This document shows, in pieces, positions 1 through 9,294 of a stretch of 32,491 nt of DNA. Below the pieces are notes generated by a model that saw only the letters and a list, made by a program, of their open reading frames with translations, was not told the origin of the DNA and made no database searches. Position 1 is the first letter of the stretch, and each line of letters starts with the position of its first letter. A program made the position numbers and the translations under genes. This stretch comes from CAYLUN01 sp964386865 (GTDB lineage: Bacteria > Verrucomicrobiota > Kiritimatiellia > RFP12 > UBA1067), in NCBI GenBank assembly GCA_964386865.1, contig CAYLUN010000064.1, positions 1-32,491 on the forward strand, written 5' to 3'.

Positions 1-1172
1 TCGATCGTACAGGCGCCTTTTTCCTCGCCGGGGAGCTTGCCGTGGCGCGAGACGCCGACCAGGTACTTGCCGCCCTTGCCGAGCCGCAGAGGGCGCTGCC
101 AGTTGCACCAGCTCGGCGGGGTCAGCGGATCTTCCGGATCGCGCAGCATGCGCTGCATGGGCACCATCTTGGGCGCGGACCAGCTCTGCCCGTCGTCGTC
201 CGAATAAATGCCGAACATGTTTCCGCAGTGCGGGCCGCGGCTGGTGACCTGCTGGTTCCAGAGCACATAAAGTCGCCCCGACTTGCTGAGCATCGGCTGC
301 TGCCAGCTCGCCAGCAACCCCGGGTGCGTTTTGTTGGGCGAGCCGGCAAGCGTCACCGGCTCGCTCCAGGTCTCGCCCTGATCCAGGCTTTTCGAAAAGG
401 CGATGTGCTGGTCGATATCCGCTTCGCGCGACGCCTGCGTCCAGAAGGCGAAGAGCAGTCCGTTCGTCTTATTGAGCACCTGAAAGTGGTCGTTGTAGGT
501 GTCGCCGGGGCGCGAGGGGTCGCGCTTCTCTTTGTCGCGCGGCTGCCGCGGGATGAAGACGACATAATCGGGGCGGCTGACCAGAATATCCTGCGCGAGA
601 AGCGGCGCGTCGAGGCGGGAGGCGTCCTGTTTCAGCGCCTCGACGACGCGCGCCACCCGCTCGTTCGGGCGGTAGAAATCGAGCCCCTCGGGGTTGAAGC
701 CGGCCAAGACGGCCCACTTCTTGAACTGGAAGCGCTCGCCCGCCTTGGCGTGCTTCTGGTAGATGCGGCACTGGTCGACGCGGCTCTCGCCGAAGAGCTG
801 GAAGCGCTCGGGCGCCTGGATCCAGATGAAACCCCGCGCCTCCAGCTCAGCGGCGTTCGAGCAGGCGACGCCCGGAATGTCTGGCGCGGGAGTGATGACC
901 GTGAGCAAGCCGTCCTTCGCCACGGACACTGGCTTGCCGCCCTCGATCGCCGTCTTCAGGAATAGCAGGCCCTTCAGTCCGGCGGGCGGCTCGTGGAAGA
1001 CAAAGGCGCGGTCGGTGAAGAGGGCCGCGCCCGTCTCGACGGCGCCGACGGCGCAGGCCATCCGCTCGAGAGCCGCGCCGTCGCCCTGCATGAAGGTCGG
1101 CGCTGTGAGCGGCTCGCCGAGAGCGGCGCTGACGGCGAGCGAGGCGAGGAGGGTGCTGGGGTTGATTCTCAT
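1..1172 (-). CDS. Secreted sialidase-fold protein with N-terminal shared domain, 3' end cut by window
   Basis: Translation of the minus strand from ATG at 1172 stays open to position 1 (about 390 codons), so the C-terminus lies outside the window. A GGAG sits 9 nt upstream of the ATG. Residues 1-20 look like a signal peptide. Residues 51-160 (from LFTDRAF to WAVLAGF) form a domain also found in the 1265-3937 and 9781-11916 proteins. From about residue 215 the sequence resembles a BNR/sialidase propeller: FSKSLDQGETW and YSDDDGQSW are Asp-boxes, and LYVLWNQQV fits a blade strand. The architecture (signal peptide, shared domain, propeller) mirrors 9781-11916. It is the last visible gene of the unit starting at 9205 and follows the double sialidase after a 92-bp gap. 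The likely role is extracellular or periplasmic glycan recognition or cleavage. Catalytic residues cannot be judged from this fragment. Confidence 0.8.
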   Translation of the reverse strand, partial: MRINPSTLLASLAVSAALGEPLTAPTFMQGDGAALERMACAVGAVETGAALFTDRAFVFHEPPAGLKGLLFLKTAIEGGKPVSVAKDGLLTVITPAPDIPGVACSNAAELEARGFIWIQAPERFQLFGESRVDQCRIYQKHAKAGERFQFKKWAVLAGFNPEGLDFYRPNERVARVVEALKQDASRLDAPLLAQDILVSRPDYVVFIPRQPRDKEKRDPSRPGDTYNDHFQVLNKTNGLLFAFWTQASREADIDQHIAFSKSLDQGETWSEPVTLAGSPNKTHPGLLASWQQPMLSKSGRLYVLWNQQVTSRGPHCGNMFGIYSDDDGQSWSAPKMVPMQRMLRDPEDPLTPPSWCNWQRPLRLGKGGKYLVGVSRHGKLPGEEKGACTI

Positions 1173-1200
1173 GGAAGGGGGCTCCGGTGTGGTTTCTGGA

Positions 1201-1264
1201 CTCGCGACCAGCGACCAGCGACTCGCGGACAGGGGGCTGGTCGCGCGTCGCTGGTCGCGCGTCC
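1201..1264. repeat. Mirrored heptad array between two sialidase genes (13-bp inverted repeat)
   Basis: The gap reads as successive 7-nt units on the plus strand: CTCGCGA, CCAGCGA, CCAGCGA, CTCGCGG, a short spacer, then GCTGGTC, GCGCGTC, GCTGGTC, GCGCGTC. The second half is the reverse complement of the first. 1203-1215 pairs perfectly over 13 bp with 1247-1259, leaving a 31-nt loop, and shifted pairings are also possible. In mRNA this is a strong GC hairpin directly after the TAG stop of the upstream gene (1265-1267). It has no U-tract, so it is more likely an mRNA-stability or attenuation element, or an insertion remnant, than an intrinsic terminator. Confidence 0.8.
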
Positions 1265-3937
1265 CTATTCACTGAAGAAGAGCGGCACGGCCCATTTGCC
1301 GAAGGTGACGGTCTCGCCTTCGGCGCAGGCCTTCTGATAGAGCGTGCAGAAATTGGCGGCGGACGTGGGGGAGAAGAGGCGGACCTCCGGCAGCTTGACT
1401 TTCTGGAAGCCCTGGTCGAGCAGTTGCTTTGAGACGCTGTCCTTGTTGCGTTGCGGCGCGGGCGTGAGCACATAGACCGCGCCCGCTCGCGTGCAGCGAA
1501 GCGCCTTCTTTCCGTCGAGCGGCACGCGCAGGAAGCGGGCGCCCTTGAGCGCGTCAGGCACTTCGGCGCAGGTGTAGGCTCGATCCGTGAACAGCACGGT
1601 GCCCGGCGCGAAGGCGGCTGCTTCCATGCCTTCGGCGGCGAGCGCGCCGTCTGGCGCTTTCGCCAGCGGAGCGCCATCGGCGTTGGCGTTCGTGGCGGCG
1701 CGCTCCTTTTCCTGCGCGGCCAGCTTGGGGTTGACGCCCGTCGCGAAATTGATCAGCACCCGCTGGCGGCTGCCTGCGGAGAAGGCTCCGGCTCGGACGT
1801 CAGCTTCGGAAAAGGCCGCCATGAGGATGTTCTTGTCGCGCCCGCGCTCCCAGTCATAAATCAGGCGGATGGAGCCGTCCGGAGCCTGCGTGGCGTCCGG
1901 GTAGGAGACGCTCTTCCGCTCGTCGATCAGGAGCCCGCCTGTCCACGTCCCGCCGTCGTCATCCGACAGGTAGGCGGTCATTTCTGACCGGCCGATCCGC
2001 TTGTCGAGCGCGCCGTGCTTGACGAGCAGCAAGCTGCCCGAGGCCAGCCGCCGCAGGTGGAAGCGCGAGGTCGCGTCAGGCAGGTAGTCGGCGACCTCGC
2101 TCCACGTGCGTCCGCCGTCCGCCGAGACCGAGCGCCCGATGCCGTGCCCCGCCGTGCGCACCAGCATCAGGAGGGATCCGTCCTTGCGCTCGACGAGCAT
2201 GTGCTCATCGCAGTTGCGCCGGCCCGGCGGGATGTTCGCCGCGCCAAGCAAGGAGAAGCTGGCGCCTTGGTCTTTGGAGCGCATGACCCGCGCGCTGCTG
2301 TCGCGGTTCCAGAGCGCGGCAGGCATGAGCCAGTCGCCGTTCTTGAGCACAATAGGCTTGTTCAGCATCACGCCCGGATAAAGGGCGCGCGGGCTCGTCC
2401 AGCGCGGATTCTCGTCGCCGGGGTTCTCGCAGGTCACCGACATCGTGGCGGTCAGCCCGCTGCCGTCGAGCCACCAAAAAAGCCAGAGCCTGCCCGCGGG
2501 GTCGAGCCAGAGGCAGGGGTCGGAGTTGCGCAGGGGCCCGTCGCCGTCCGGGTCGAGCACGAACTTCAGGTCGCTCCACGTCTTGCCGTCGTCGCCGCTG
2601 GTGGCGGTGACGACGTAGTTGTACTGGTCCTCCCAAACCTTGCCGGCGTACCAGGCGGCCCAGAGCCTGCCGTTCGGCGCGCGCTCAAGCGTGGGGATGC
2701 CCTGGTAGTTGCGCTTATCGGGGCCGTACTCCGGGCCGGGGCTGAAGACCGCTGGCGGGTGGACGAAGCCCTTCAGGAGGTCGCCCGCGGGGACGGGCTC
2801 GGGCGGCTGTGTTCGCTTCTCCTGCCCGCCGGTCGCGGCGCTGACGGGCAGGCGCAGGCGGACGTCGCCGGAGGCGGGCTTGCCGGCGGCGGCGTCTTCC
2901 TCGCGGAAGGTGGCCATGAGGATGTTGCGCGCGCCGGTGCGGTCGAAGTCGTAGATGATGCGGATGAGGCCGTCGGGCGTCTGCTGGCCGTCGGGGTAGG
3001 AGACGCCGCTGCGCTCGTCGAGCAGCAGGCCGCCGCCCCAGGTCTTGCCGTCGTCCGTCGAGATGAAGGCGGTGAGGTGGGATCGCCCGGTCTTCTCGGC
3101 GACGGGGCCGTGCTTGACGAGCAGGAGGTTACCGGAGGCGAGGCGCGAGATGAAGAAACGGGCGCTGGGGTGGGCGATGGCAGAGGGCTTCAGGTCGGGC
3201 CACGTCTTGCCGCGGTCGGTGGAGACGCTCTCGCCGATGCCGTACTTGGTGCGGGAGAGAACCCAGATCGACGTGTCCTTACGCTCGACGAACATGTGCT
3301 CGTCAAAGGTGCGGCACTCCTTCGGCAGGCTGGCGCCGCCGCGCAGCGTCCACGTCTGGCCGGCATCGGCGGAAACGACCATCTTCGAACTTTGCTCGGT
3401 GAACCAGGTGCAGAGGGGCAGCGCCCACTCGCCCGTGGAAAGCGCGAGCGGCTTACACATCATGACGCCGCGCGCGACGCAAACGGGCGCCTTCCATGGC
3501 GTCTGCTCGGAGTCCGGGGCCGTGAGCGTGACCATCCACAGGCCGTCAGTTTTGGGGTCGCCGCCGACGCGGTCCGCCCAGAACCAGCGCACGGTGCCGT
3601 CCGGCGCGAGCCACAGCTCGGGGTCGAAGGTGCGGCGGGGCCCGCCCGCGTCAGGATCTGCGACCAGCTTCTCCGTCCACGTTTTTCCGCTGTCGCCGCT
3701 GGTGCTGAGGACGACGTAGTTGTTCTGATCCTCGCCGGGCGTAACGCCCGCATACCACGTGGCCCACAGCCTGCCTCCGGGGGAGACGGCCATGCTGGGG
3801 ATGCCCGTGAACGCGCGATTGGTGACGGCGTGCAGGGCTTGGGGCGGGCCGACGTACGCGGGCGGCACGGCGGGGGCCGGCTCCTGGGAAAGGGCGAGAA
3901 GGGGAGCGCAGAGCAGCGAAGCAAGGGTGCGTTTCAT
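1265..3937 (-). CDS. Secreted tandem double sialidase-fold protein with C-terminal shared domain (890 aa)
   Basis: The ATG at 3937 follows an AGAAGG 8 nt upstream, and the first 17-20 residues are a signal peptide. Residues about 40-365 and 395-735 are two copies of the same sialidase (BNR_2-type) propeller. Each has four Asp-boxes (copy 1 SGDSGKTW, SADAGQTW, STDRGKTW, STDDGKTW; copy 2 SGDDGKTW, SKDQGASF, SADGGRTW, SDDDGGTW) and a conserved end VSYPD..Q.PDG.IR.IYD. The N-terminal motif reads TGIPS or QGIPT, so the arginine of the classical FRIP motif is absent. Residues 782-890 (LFTDRAY to the C-terminus) are the domain also found in the proteins at 1-1172 and 9781-11916. It starts 45 bp after the upstream stop, so it is probably co-transcribed. 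Sialidase activity is possible but unproven. A lectin-like or other exo-glycosidase role is the alternative. Confidence 0.88.
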   Translation of the reverse strand: MKRTLASLLCAPLLALSQEPAPAVPPAYVGPPQALHAVTNRAFTGIPSMAVSPGGRLWATWYAGVTPGEDQNNYVVLSTSGDSGKTWTEKLVADPDAGGPRRTFDPELWLAPDGTVRWFWADRVGGDPKTDGLWMVTLTAPDSEQTPWKAPVCVARGVMMCKPLALSTGEWALPLCTWFTEQSSKMVVSADAGQTWTLRGGASLPKECRTFDEHMFVERKDTSIWVLSRTKYGIGESVSTDRGKTWPDLKPSAIAHPSARFFISRLASGNLLLVKHGPVAEKTGRSHLTAFISTDDGKTWGGGLLLDERSGVSYPDGQQTPDGLIRIIYDFDRTGARNILMATFREEDAAAGKPASGDVRLRLPVSAATGGQEKRTQPPEPVPAGDLLKGFVHPPAVFSPGPEYGPDKRNYQGIPTLERAPNGRLWAAWYAGKVWEDQYNYVVTATSGDDGKTWSDLKFVLDPDGDGPLRNSDPCLWLDPAGRLWLFWWLDGSGLTATMSVTCENPGDENPRWTSPRALYPGVMLNKPIVLKNGDWLMPAALWNRDSSARVMRSKDQGASFSLLGAANIPPGRRNCDEHMLVERKDGSLLMLVRTAGHGIGRSVSADGGRTWSEVADYLPDATSRFHLRRLASGSLLLVKHGALDKRIGRSEMTAYLSDDDGGTWTGGLLIDERKSVSYPDATQAPDGSIRLIYDWERGRDKNILMAAFSEADVRAGAFSAGSRQRVLINFATGVNPKLAAQEKERAATNANADGAPLAKAPDGALAAEGMEAAAFAPGTVLFTDRAYTCAEVPDALKGARFLRVPLDGKKALRCTRAGAVYVLTPAPQRNKDSVSKQLLDQGFQKVKLPEVRLFSPTSAANFCTLYQKACAEGETVTFGKWAVPLFFSE

Positions 3938-3982
3938 CGTGAGTACCTTCTGAAGTGGCTGAGGCCGAGAGGCCCATTGAGC

Positions 3983-6900
3983 CTAGCGGAGCATCAAGAG
4001 CGTGCCTCCGTAGACGACTTCGATACGGACAAGGCCGCTGTCCGCGGTGATGAGCAGTGCCGGGTGAGCGTTACCGTCAAGGCCGGTGTTGATCGCCTTC
4101 CACCCGGCAAAGCTGCCGGTGAGCGTGCCGTAGGACATGATCGTCGCCTGGAACGGCACGGGAATCGGATTGGTCGCCGTGCGCTCGAAGTCGACGAAAC
4201 CGGGGCCCTCAGCCGAGAGCACGCCCGCCACGGTTACGAAGTCGTTGGTGACTTGGCCGAGCGCATTTGTCGACCAGTCGCAGGCGAAGGTCACGCCCTT
4301 GACGAGGCTGAGGTTCTGCACGGTCATGCGGGCTCCAGCCGGGGCGCCGTTGGTGCCCGCGTTGAGCGTACCGGTCACGGCGATGACGCCGTTCGTCAGC
4401 ATGCCAGAGCCGGAGAGGTCGCGAACCGTGGCGCGGAGGCCGAGCGCGTCGAAGAAGGCGTTGGTCGTGACGACGAGCAGGTCGTTGGTCGAGCTGACGC
4501 GCGCCCGCAGCAGGCCGGCCTGAACGGTGATCGGCCCACTGAACGTGTTTGTGCCAGTCACGGTTAGGGTGTTGGTTCCTTGCTTCGTCAGGCCGCCGTC
4601 CGCGAGGCTCGCGAGGTTCGTGTCGTGTGTGAGCCTCTGGGCCACGGTGTAGCTTGTCAGTGAGGTGTCGATAACGGCGCCGTTCGTTGAGACGATGGCC
4701 GCGTTGAGTCCGCCGAGCGTCATGCCTGTGGCACGCGGTCTGAAAACGCCCCCGTTGAAGCGAAGCGTCGCCTCGCTGGAACTGGACGATTTGACCACGT
4801 TGCTCGCGATAAGCATGCCGCCGTTGAGGGTGAGGGTGCCCTTGCCGGTGGAGGCGGTGCCCAACGTGACGTTGAAGACGGAGTCGACCGTGCCCGTGCC
4901 TGACAGTGTGAGGAAACCGGTTCCGGACAAGCCGACACTGATGCCGTTGCCGCCGTTCTGCCCGCTGACGCGCAGGGTTCCGCCGTTGACATTCAGATTC
5001 GCATACGAGCCGACTGATTCGCCGATGTTACAGTACGTGGAGACGGTTACACTGCCGCCGTTGAGGTCGCAGACGGGCCGGCCGTTGTAGCCTGTGTAGC
5101 CGGAGATATTGCAGAAGCCCAGAGCCAGCAGTCTGAAGGTTACGGCGCCGCCGTTGACGGTGAGGCGGGACGAGAGGCCGGTCGGGCCGGCCGTAACCGC
5201 GTTGCCGTTGCCGCGGCCGATGCCCACGGTGCTGTCGCAGGTGAACGAGCCGGCGTTGATTTCGAGTTCGCCGGCGGTCTCGGCCAGCATGTTGGTGGTG
5301 GTGCAGATGCCCACGGTCAGGCGGCCGTTGATCGTGTTGGTCTGTCCTGTGACGCCGAAGACGACCTTGCCGTTATTGACCGTGTAGCCTGAGAAGCCGA
5401 TGGTGGGGCCGTCGCCGTTGGCGCCGATATTCTGCACGGCGTCGGGGGTCGGGCCGTCCAAGCTGCTGAGCGTCTGCGGGCCGGCGTAGGTGTAGCGCAC
5501 CGTGCCGGGGCCGGTCTTGACGAAGCAGCCGCTCGAGGAGGCGATTTGACCGCTGAAGGTGAGGTCGCCGTCGGCGCGGAGCACGGCCGCGCGGGTGTTG
5601 CCTCCAGAGGCCACCGTGTAGGCGCGGTTGACCGTGGCGGGCGAGCCGGCGTAACGGAGTGTGGCGGGGCCGATCACGAGGTTCGCGGCCGCCGCCGGCG
5701 CTGCGCCTAGCGAACAGGCGGCACCGCCGTTGGCGAGCGCGGTGGCGGTGAGCGTGCCTGCGTCGACGCGCGTGACGCCCGTGTAGGTGTTGGCAGCGGA
5801 AAGCGTCAGCGTGCTCGAGCCGGCTTTGTTCAAGCCGCTGCTGCCCGAGACAACTCCGGACAGCGTCGAGGCCGTATTGCTGGCCGGGCGAACGGCCACA
5901 GTCCGCAACAGTTCGACCGGGGCGGTTACGTTCAGCGCGTTGGAGAGGGTCAGCTCGGGTACGTTGAGCCGGAGCGATGCGACGGCTGGTGCCGCCATCA
6001 GCGCGAGCGTGCCGTTGCCTTGTGCCGTCAGCGTTACAGAGCCGCTGGACGGGCCCAGGTTCAGGCAAGAGAAAGGCGCGATATATAGGTCTGTGTCGCC
6101 GGCCAGCGTGAGTGGCGCGGCCAGCGTGTGGCTGCCGCTCTCGACGGTGACCGAAGCGGGCGCTCCCGCGTTGTCGAGCGTGAGCCCCGTGCTGCCGGCG
6201 AGCGTATACGTGCGGAGGCTGTTGAAGAAGAGCGCGCCGGCCGTTTCGCCCGCGTTTGTTATGGTGACGGGGGAGGAGATGACCGTGTCAAAGCGCGCGT
6301 GGCTACCGGCCGCGCTCGCGGGAGGAACGGTCCAGTTGCTGCCGGTCGCCCAGTCGCCGCCGGCGTCCACGTTCCAGATGCTGCTCGCGGCCGCGTCGAG
6401 ACCGATTGTGACGGTGACGGCTCCGCTACCCGCTGCGAGCGAGTAGGTCTTGCCGTACACGGGGTTCGCGATGGTCAGCCCGCTGACGGCGGGGTCGGCT
6501 CCGGCGTAGGTGATCAGCGTGTATGTGCCGTTCCCCGTGAAGGGGATGTCCGTGTTCGCCTGAAAGAGGGCGATCCGGCCTGTGCCGAGGGCGGGCGACG
6601 AAGCGACCGACAGGCGGTCATTGGCGGAGCCGTCGGGGCGGAACGAGAAGGCGAGCCCGCCGTTGCCGTTGAGCGTCACGCTGGCCGCGGAGACGGTTTG
6701 CGTGGCGCTGCCGCCAGCGGAGAGAAACGCGCCCGGGGCCACCGTCACCTCGGCGGCCGGTGGCAGCGCGCCCGTGACGCGCAGCGTTCCGCCATTGACA
6801 ACGGTCGTGCCCGAGTACGTTGAGCCGGTGCTGGCGAGCACGAGGCTGTTCGTGCCGAGCTTCACGAGCCCGCCGTCAGCGGAGGAAAGGTTTGGGTCGT

Positions 6901-9205
6901 GGAGCAGGTTCTGATTGACGGTGTATTCAGCCAGCGCCGCGTCAAACGCCGCGCCGTTGGTCGACACGTAGGCCGCTGTGAGGCCCTGCAAGGTCTGCCC
7001 GGCCGTGCGCGGGCGGAAGGTGCCGCCGTTGAAAAACAGCGTGCCCGAGCCGTTGCTGCGGACGATGTTGCGCGCGGTGAGGGTCCCGCCTGCGAGGTAC
7101 AGCGTGCCGGTGACAGCCGACTGCATGGCGAGGTTGATGTCGGTCAAGAGGTCGACTTCGCCCGTTCCCGAAAGCGTGACGATGGCCTCGCGGGCTCCGG
7201 CTGTTCCGCTCATGCCGACATTGATGGCATTCGCGTTGGCTGTGTTGTTGGTGACGGATAACCGACCGCCGCTCACGTTGAGGGCGGTCCATGCGCCGGG
7301 GGATTCGGCGAGCGAGACATACTGGGGGATGATGATCGCGCCGCCTGTCTGGGTGATGGTCTGGCGGGCGTTGAAGTTGGCGATGTTCAGCGCGCCGTTG
7401 TACCCCACAGAAAGGACGCCGGCCAGCAGGGTTCCGCCGTTCACCGTGAGCACGCTGGACGCGCCGGCGGGAGCGGTGATTCGGGTGCCGTGCGAGCGGC
7501 CGACTCCGAACGTGTTGCCCATCGTGTTGATGACGCCGTTGTTGAGGATCAGTTCGGCGTCGGTTTCGGCATTGGCGTTGGTGGTTGTATAGAGACCGAC
7601 GCAGAGGCGGCCGTTGACCTCATTCGTCTGATCGGCGGCGTCGAAGATGACGCGGCCTTCCGCGACGCCGTAGCTGTAAAAGCCTTGCGACGGGCCGTCG
7701 CCGTTTGCGCCGATGTTCAGGATCGCATCGTTCTGGCTGACGGTTGAGAAACGGTTGAGGCCCGGATAGGTATAGCGCACGGTGCCGGGGCCGGTCTTGA
7801 CTTGGCCGCCGGATGTCGTCTGGATTTGGCCGCCGAACGTGAGGTCGCCACCCGCCTCCACGCGGAGGACCATTGCTTTGTTCGGCGCGTTAACCGTATA
7901 GCCGCGGTCGGTGGAGGCGGTTGCGCCAGTGAAGCGGAGCGTGGCCGGCCCGAGCGTCAGGCTGCCCGCCGCGGCGCTGGACGAGCCGATGACGCTGGCT
8001 GCGCCGCCGTTCCCCACGGTGTTGACGGAGAGCTGGCCGCTGCCAAGCGTGGTGGACCCGCTGTACGTGTTCGCACCCGAGAGCGTGATGGAGCCGCCGC
8101 CTGTCGCAGCCGGGTTCAGGCTGACATTGCCGGCTCCGCTTAGCACGCCGGAGACAGCGAGCGCAGCGGGAGCGAGCGTTTCAAGGCTGAGGCCGCGGAA
8201 GGTGAACGTGAGGTCGGTTTCAAACGCGTGGCTGCCGTTGGTGCTGCTGAGCTGGGCGGTCACAAACTGGTTGGTCAGCGCGATGGCGTTGCCTGTAAAC
8301 GTGTGTCCGTTTGGGCCGGAGACCAGTATCCGACCTAGCAGCAGCCCGGCCATGTCGTTGTTGATGGACACGGGCGTGGGTGGCCTGTTGGTGAAATACG
8401 CGATGCTGTCGGTGCCTTGCGCGGGAGCGAGGTTTAGCCAGTTAGCCCCTTCGGACCAGTTGCCGCCGGTCGGCACGTTCCATGCCATTTCCGACGTGCT
8501 TGCAAGGATCGGCAACTCGGGGCTGTTCGCCCACGTGGCAGCCACAATCGTGCCGTGGGCATTGGAGGCGCGGTTGAGGGCTGTCGCGCCGCTGCCTTCG
8601 TTCAGGGGCCAGTAGTGGATCAGGCCGGACTCGGTTCCGGCAAGGCGTATGTTGTAGTTCGCCTTGATCTGCGCTTGGCTGCGGACGGTATTCCAGACGC
8701 GCACATCGGCGATCTGGCCGCGGAAGTTCTTTTTCACGCGGTTGAGCAGCCCGATGATCAGGGTGGAGTTGTCGATGGGCTGCGTGTTGAGCGTTGCGCT
8801 CCTGTCAACGTTGCCGTTCAGGTAGATGGTTCCGTTGCCCGAGCCGTCGCGCACGAAGGCCACGTGGTGCCAGGTGTTGGCCAAGAGGTTGGAGTTGCCC
8901 CTGAAGTTGTTGTTGCCGACCTGAAAACTGTTCGTGCCGTACTTGGTCGTCAGAATCAGGCGCCCCGTGCCGCCCGTGTCCTGCACGAGGAGCTGGTTCT
9001 CGTCGTCGAAGGAGGGCTGCCTGAACCACATCTCGACCGTGAAGGTCGTCGTCGTGATCTTCCCGGTGGTGGACACGTAGTTGTCCGGGGTTCGCGTAAA
9101 GTTCAGCGTGTAGTCCGCCCGCAGAGCCAGCGGTGCGCCGAGGGCGAGCGCGAGCGCGAACGCGTGTAACGTGCGGTGGAGGGCTGCGGGTGTGCGAGGT
9201 TTCAT
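3983..9205 (-). CDS. Giant secreted LamG plus autotransporter-associated beta-strand repeat protein (1740 aa)
   Basis: The ATG at 9205 has AGGAG about 6 nt upstream and a strong promoter beyond it. Residues 1-30 are a signal peptide ending in APLALRA. Residues about 31-225 form a LamG/concanavalin-like domain (FTVEMWFRQP, NTWHHVAFVRDG, IYLNGN, VRVWNTVRSQAQIKANY). The rest is a long beta-helix-type array with PATR-like motifs (ANTYSGSTTL, STYSGTTVVNGGTLRV, ANTYTGVTRVDAGTL, TNTFSGPITVQAGLLRA). A module of about 390 residues occurs twice (about 415-808 and 1180-1567), each copy running from GPATLR through KTGPGTVRYTY, NIGANGDGP and NGRL.VG to the next PATR motif. I see no autotransporter barrel, PEP-CTERM or anchor at the C-terminus (GGTLLMLR). 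The family is typical of PVC surface or secreted proteins and is presumably an adhesin or glycan-binding scaffold. It heads the unit containing the two sialidase-fold proteins. Confidence 0.85.
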   Translation of the reverse strand: MKPRTPAALHRTLHAFALALALGAPLALRADYTLNFTRTPDNYVSTTGKITTTTFTVEMWFRQPSFDDENQLLVQDTGGTGRLILTTKYGTNSFQVGNNNFRGNSNLLANTWHHVAFVRDGSGNGTIYLNGNVDRSATLNTQPIDNSTLIIGLLNRVKKNFRGQIADVRVWNTVRSQAQIKANYNIRLAGTESGLIHYWPLNEGSGATALNRASNAHGTIVAATWANSPELPILASTSEMAWNVPTGGNWSEGANWLNLAPAQGTDSIAYFTNRPPTPVSINNDMAGLLLGRILVSGPNGHTFTGNAIALTNQFVTAQLSSTNGSHAFETDLTFTFRGLSLETLAPAALAVSGVLSGAGNVSLNPAATGGGSITLSGANTYSGSTTLGSGQLSVNTVGNGGAASVIGSSSAAAGSLTLGPATLRFTGATASTDRGYTVNAPNKAMVLRVEAGGDLTFGGQIQTTSGGQVKTGPGTVRYTYPGLNRFSTVSQNDAILNIGANGDGPSQGFYSYGVAEGRVIFDAADQTNEVNGRLCVGLYTTTNANAETDAELILNNGVINTMGNTFGVGRSHGTRITAPAGASSVLTVNGGTLLAGVLSVGYNGALNIANFNARQTITQTGGAIIIPQYVSLAESPGAWTALNVSGGRLSVTNNTANANAINVGMSGTAGAREAIVTLSGTGEVDLLTDINLAMQSAVTGTLYLAGGTLTARNIVRSNGSGTLFFNGGTFRPRTAGQTLQGLTAAYVSTNGAAFDAALAEYTVNQNLLHDPNLSSADGGLVKLGTNSLVLASTGSTYSGTTVVNGGTLRVTGALPPAAEVTVAPGAFLSAGGSATQTVSAASVTLNGNGGLAFSFRPDGSANDRLSVASSPALGTGRIALFQANTDIPFTGNGTYTLITYAGADPAVSGLTIANPVYGKTYSLAAGSGAVTVTIGLDAAASSIWNVDAGGDWATGSNWTVPPASAAGSHARFDTVISSPVTITNAGETAGALFFNSLRTYTLAGSTGLTLDNAGAPASVTVESGSHTLAAPLTLAGDTDLYIAPFSCLNLGPSSGSVTLTAQGNGTLALMAAPAVASLRLNVPELTLSNALNVTAPVELLRTVAVRPASNTASTLSGVVSGSSGLNKAGSSTLTLSAANTYTGVTRVDAGTLTATALANGGAACSLGAAPAAAANLVIGPATLRYAGSPATVNRAYTVASGGNTRAAVLRADGDLTFSGQIASSSGCFVKTGPGTVRYTYAGPQTLSSLDGPTPDAVQNIGANGDGPTIGFSGYTVNNGKVVFGVTGQTNTINGRLTVGICTTTNMLAETAGELEINAGSFTCDSTVGIGRGNGNAVTAGPTGLSSRLTVNGGAVTFRLLALGFCNISGYTGYNGRPVCDLNGGSVTVSTYCNIGESVGSYANLNVNGGTLRVSGQNGGNGISVGLSGTGFLTLSGTGTVDSVFNVTLGTASTGKGTLTLNGGMLIASNVVKSSSSSEATLRFNGGVFRPRATGMTLGGLNAAIVSTNGAVIDTSLTSYTVAQRLTHDTNLASLADGGLTKQGTNTLTVTGTNTFSGPITVQAGLLRARVSSTNDLLVVTTNAFFDALGLRATVRDLSGSGMLTNGVIAVTGTLNAGTNGAPAGARMTVQNLSLVKGVTFACDWSTNALGQVTNDFVTVAGVLSAEGPGFVDFERTATNPIPVPFQATIMSYGTLTGSFAGWKAINTGLDGNAHPALLITADSGLVRIEVVYGGTLLMLR

Positions 9206-9244
9206 GGTTGACTCCTATACGTGTGTCGCTTGAAGCGGGCCCCA

Positions 9245-9259
9245 ATTGAGTTGCTCAAT
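9245..9259 (-). promoter_or_regulatory. Small hairpin in 5' leader of the LamG/PATR gene
   Basis: ATTGAG and CTCAAT form a perfect 6-bp inverted repeat around a 3-nt loop. It lies about 40 nt upstream of the ATG at 9205 and inside the predicted transcript leader. It could be an operator half-site pair or an RNA hairpin. No regulator gene is seen nearby. Confidence 0.35.
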
Positions 9260-9263
9260 AGAA

Positions 9264-9291
9264 ATACCGGAAACAAATACCTGTATACCGG
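9264..9291 (-). promoter_or_regulatory. Paired direct repeats over the transcription start (candidate operator)
   Basis: ATACCGG occurs at 9264-9270 and 9285-9291, exactly 21 bp apart or two helical turns, spanning the predicted start of transcription and early leader. A third partial GGTAT lies between them. The spacing suggests side-by-side binding of a regulator blocking the promoter at 9295-9323. This is inference. Confidence 0.35.
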
Positions 9292-9294
9292 TTT

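Noticed and set aside
3960..3982. Terminator after the LamG/PATR gene
   Set aside because: Only a 4-bp GGCC stem with a GAGA loop and no T-run, too weak to call.
2015..4567. 850-aa open frame on the plus strand
   Set aside because: Antisense shadow of the double sialidase and LamG/PATR genes in GC-rich DNA. It has no SD, no signal peptide and an Arg/Ala/Gly-biased composition without recognisable motifs.
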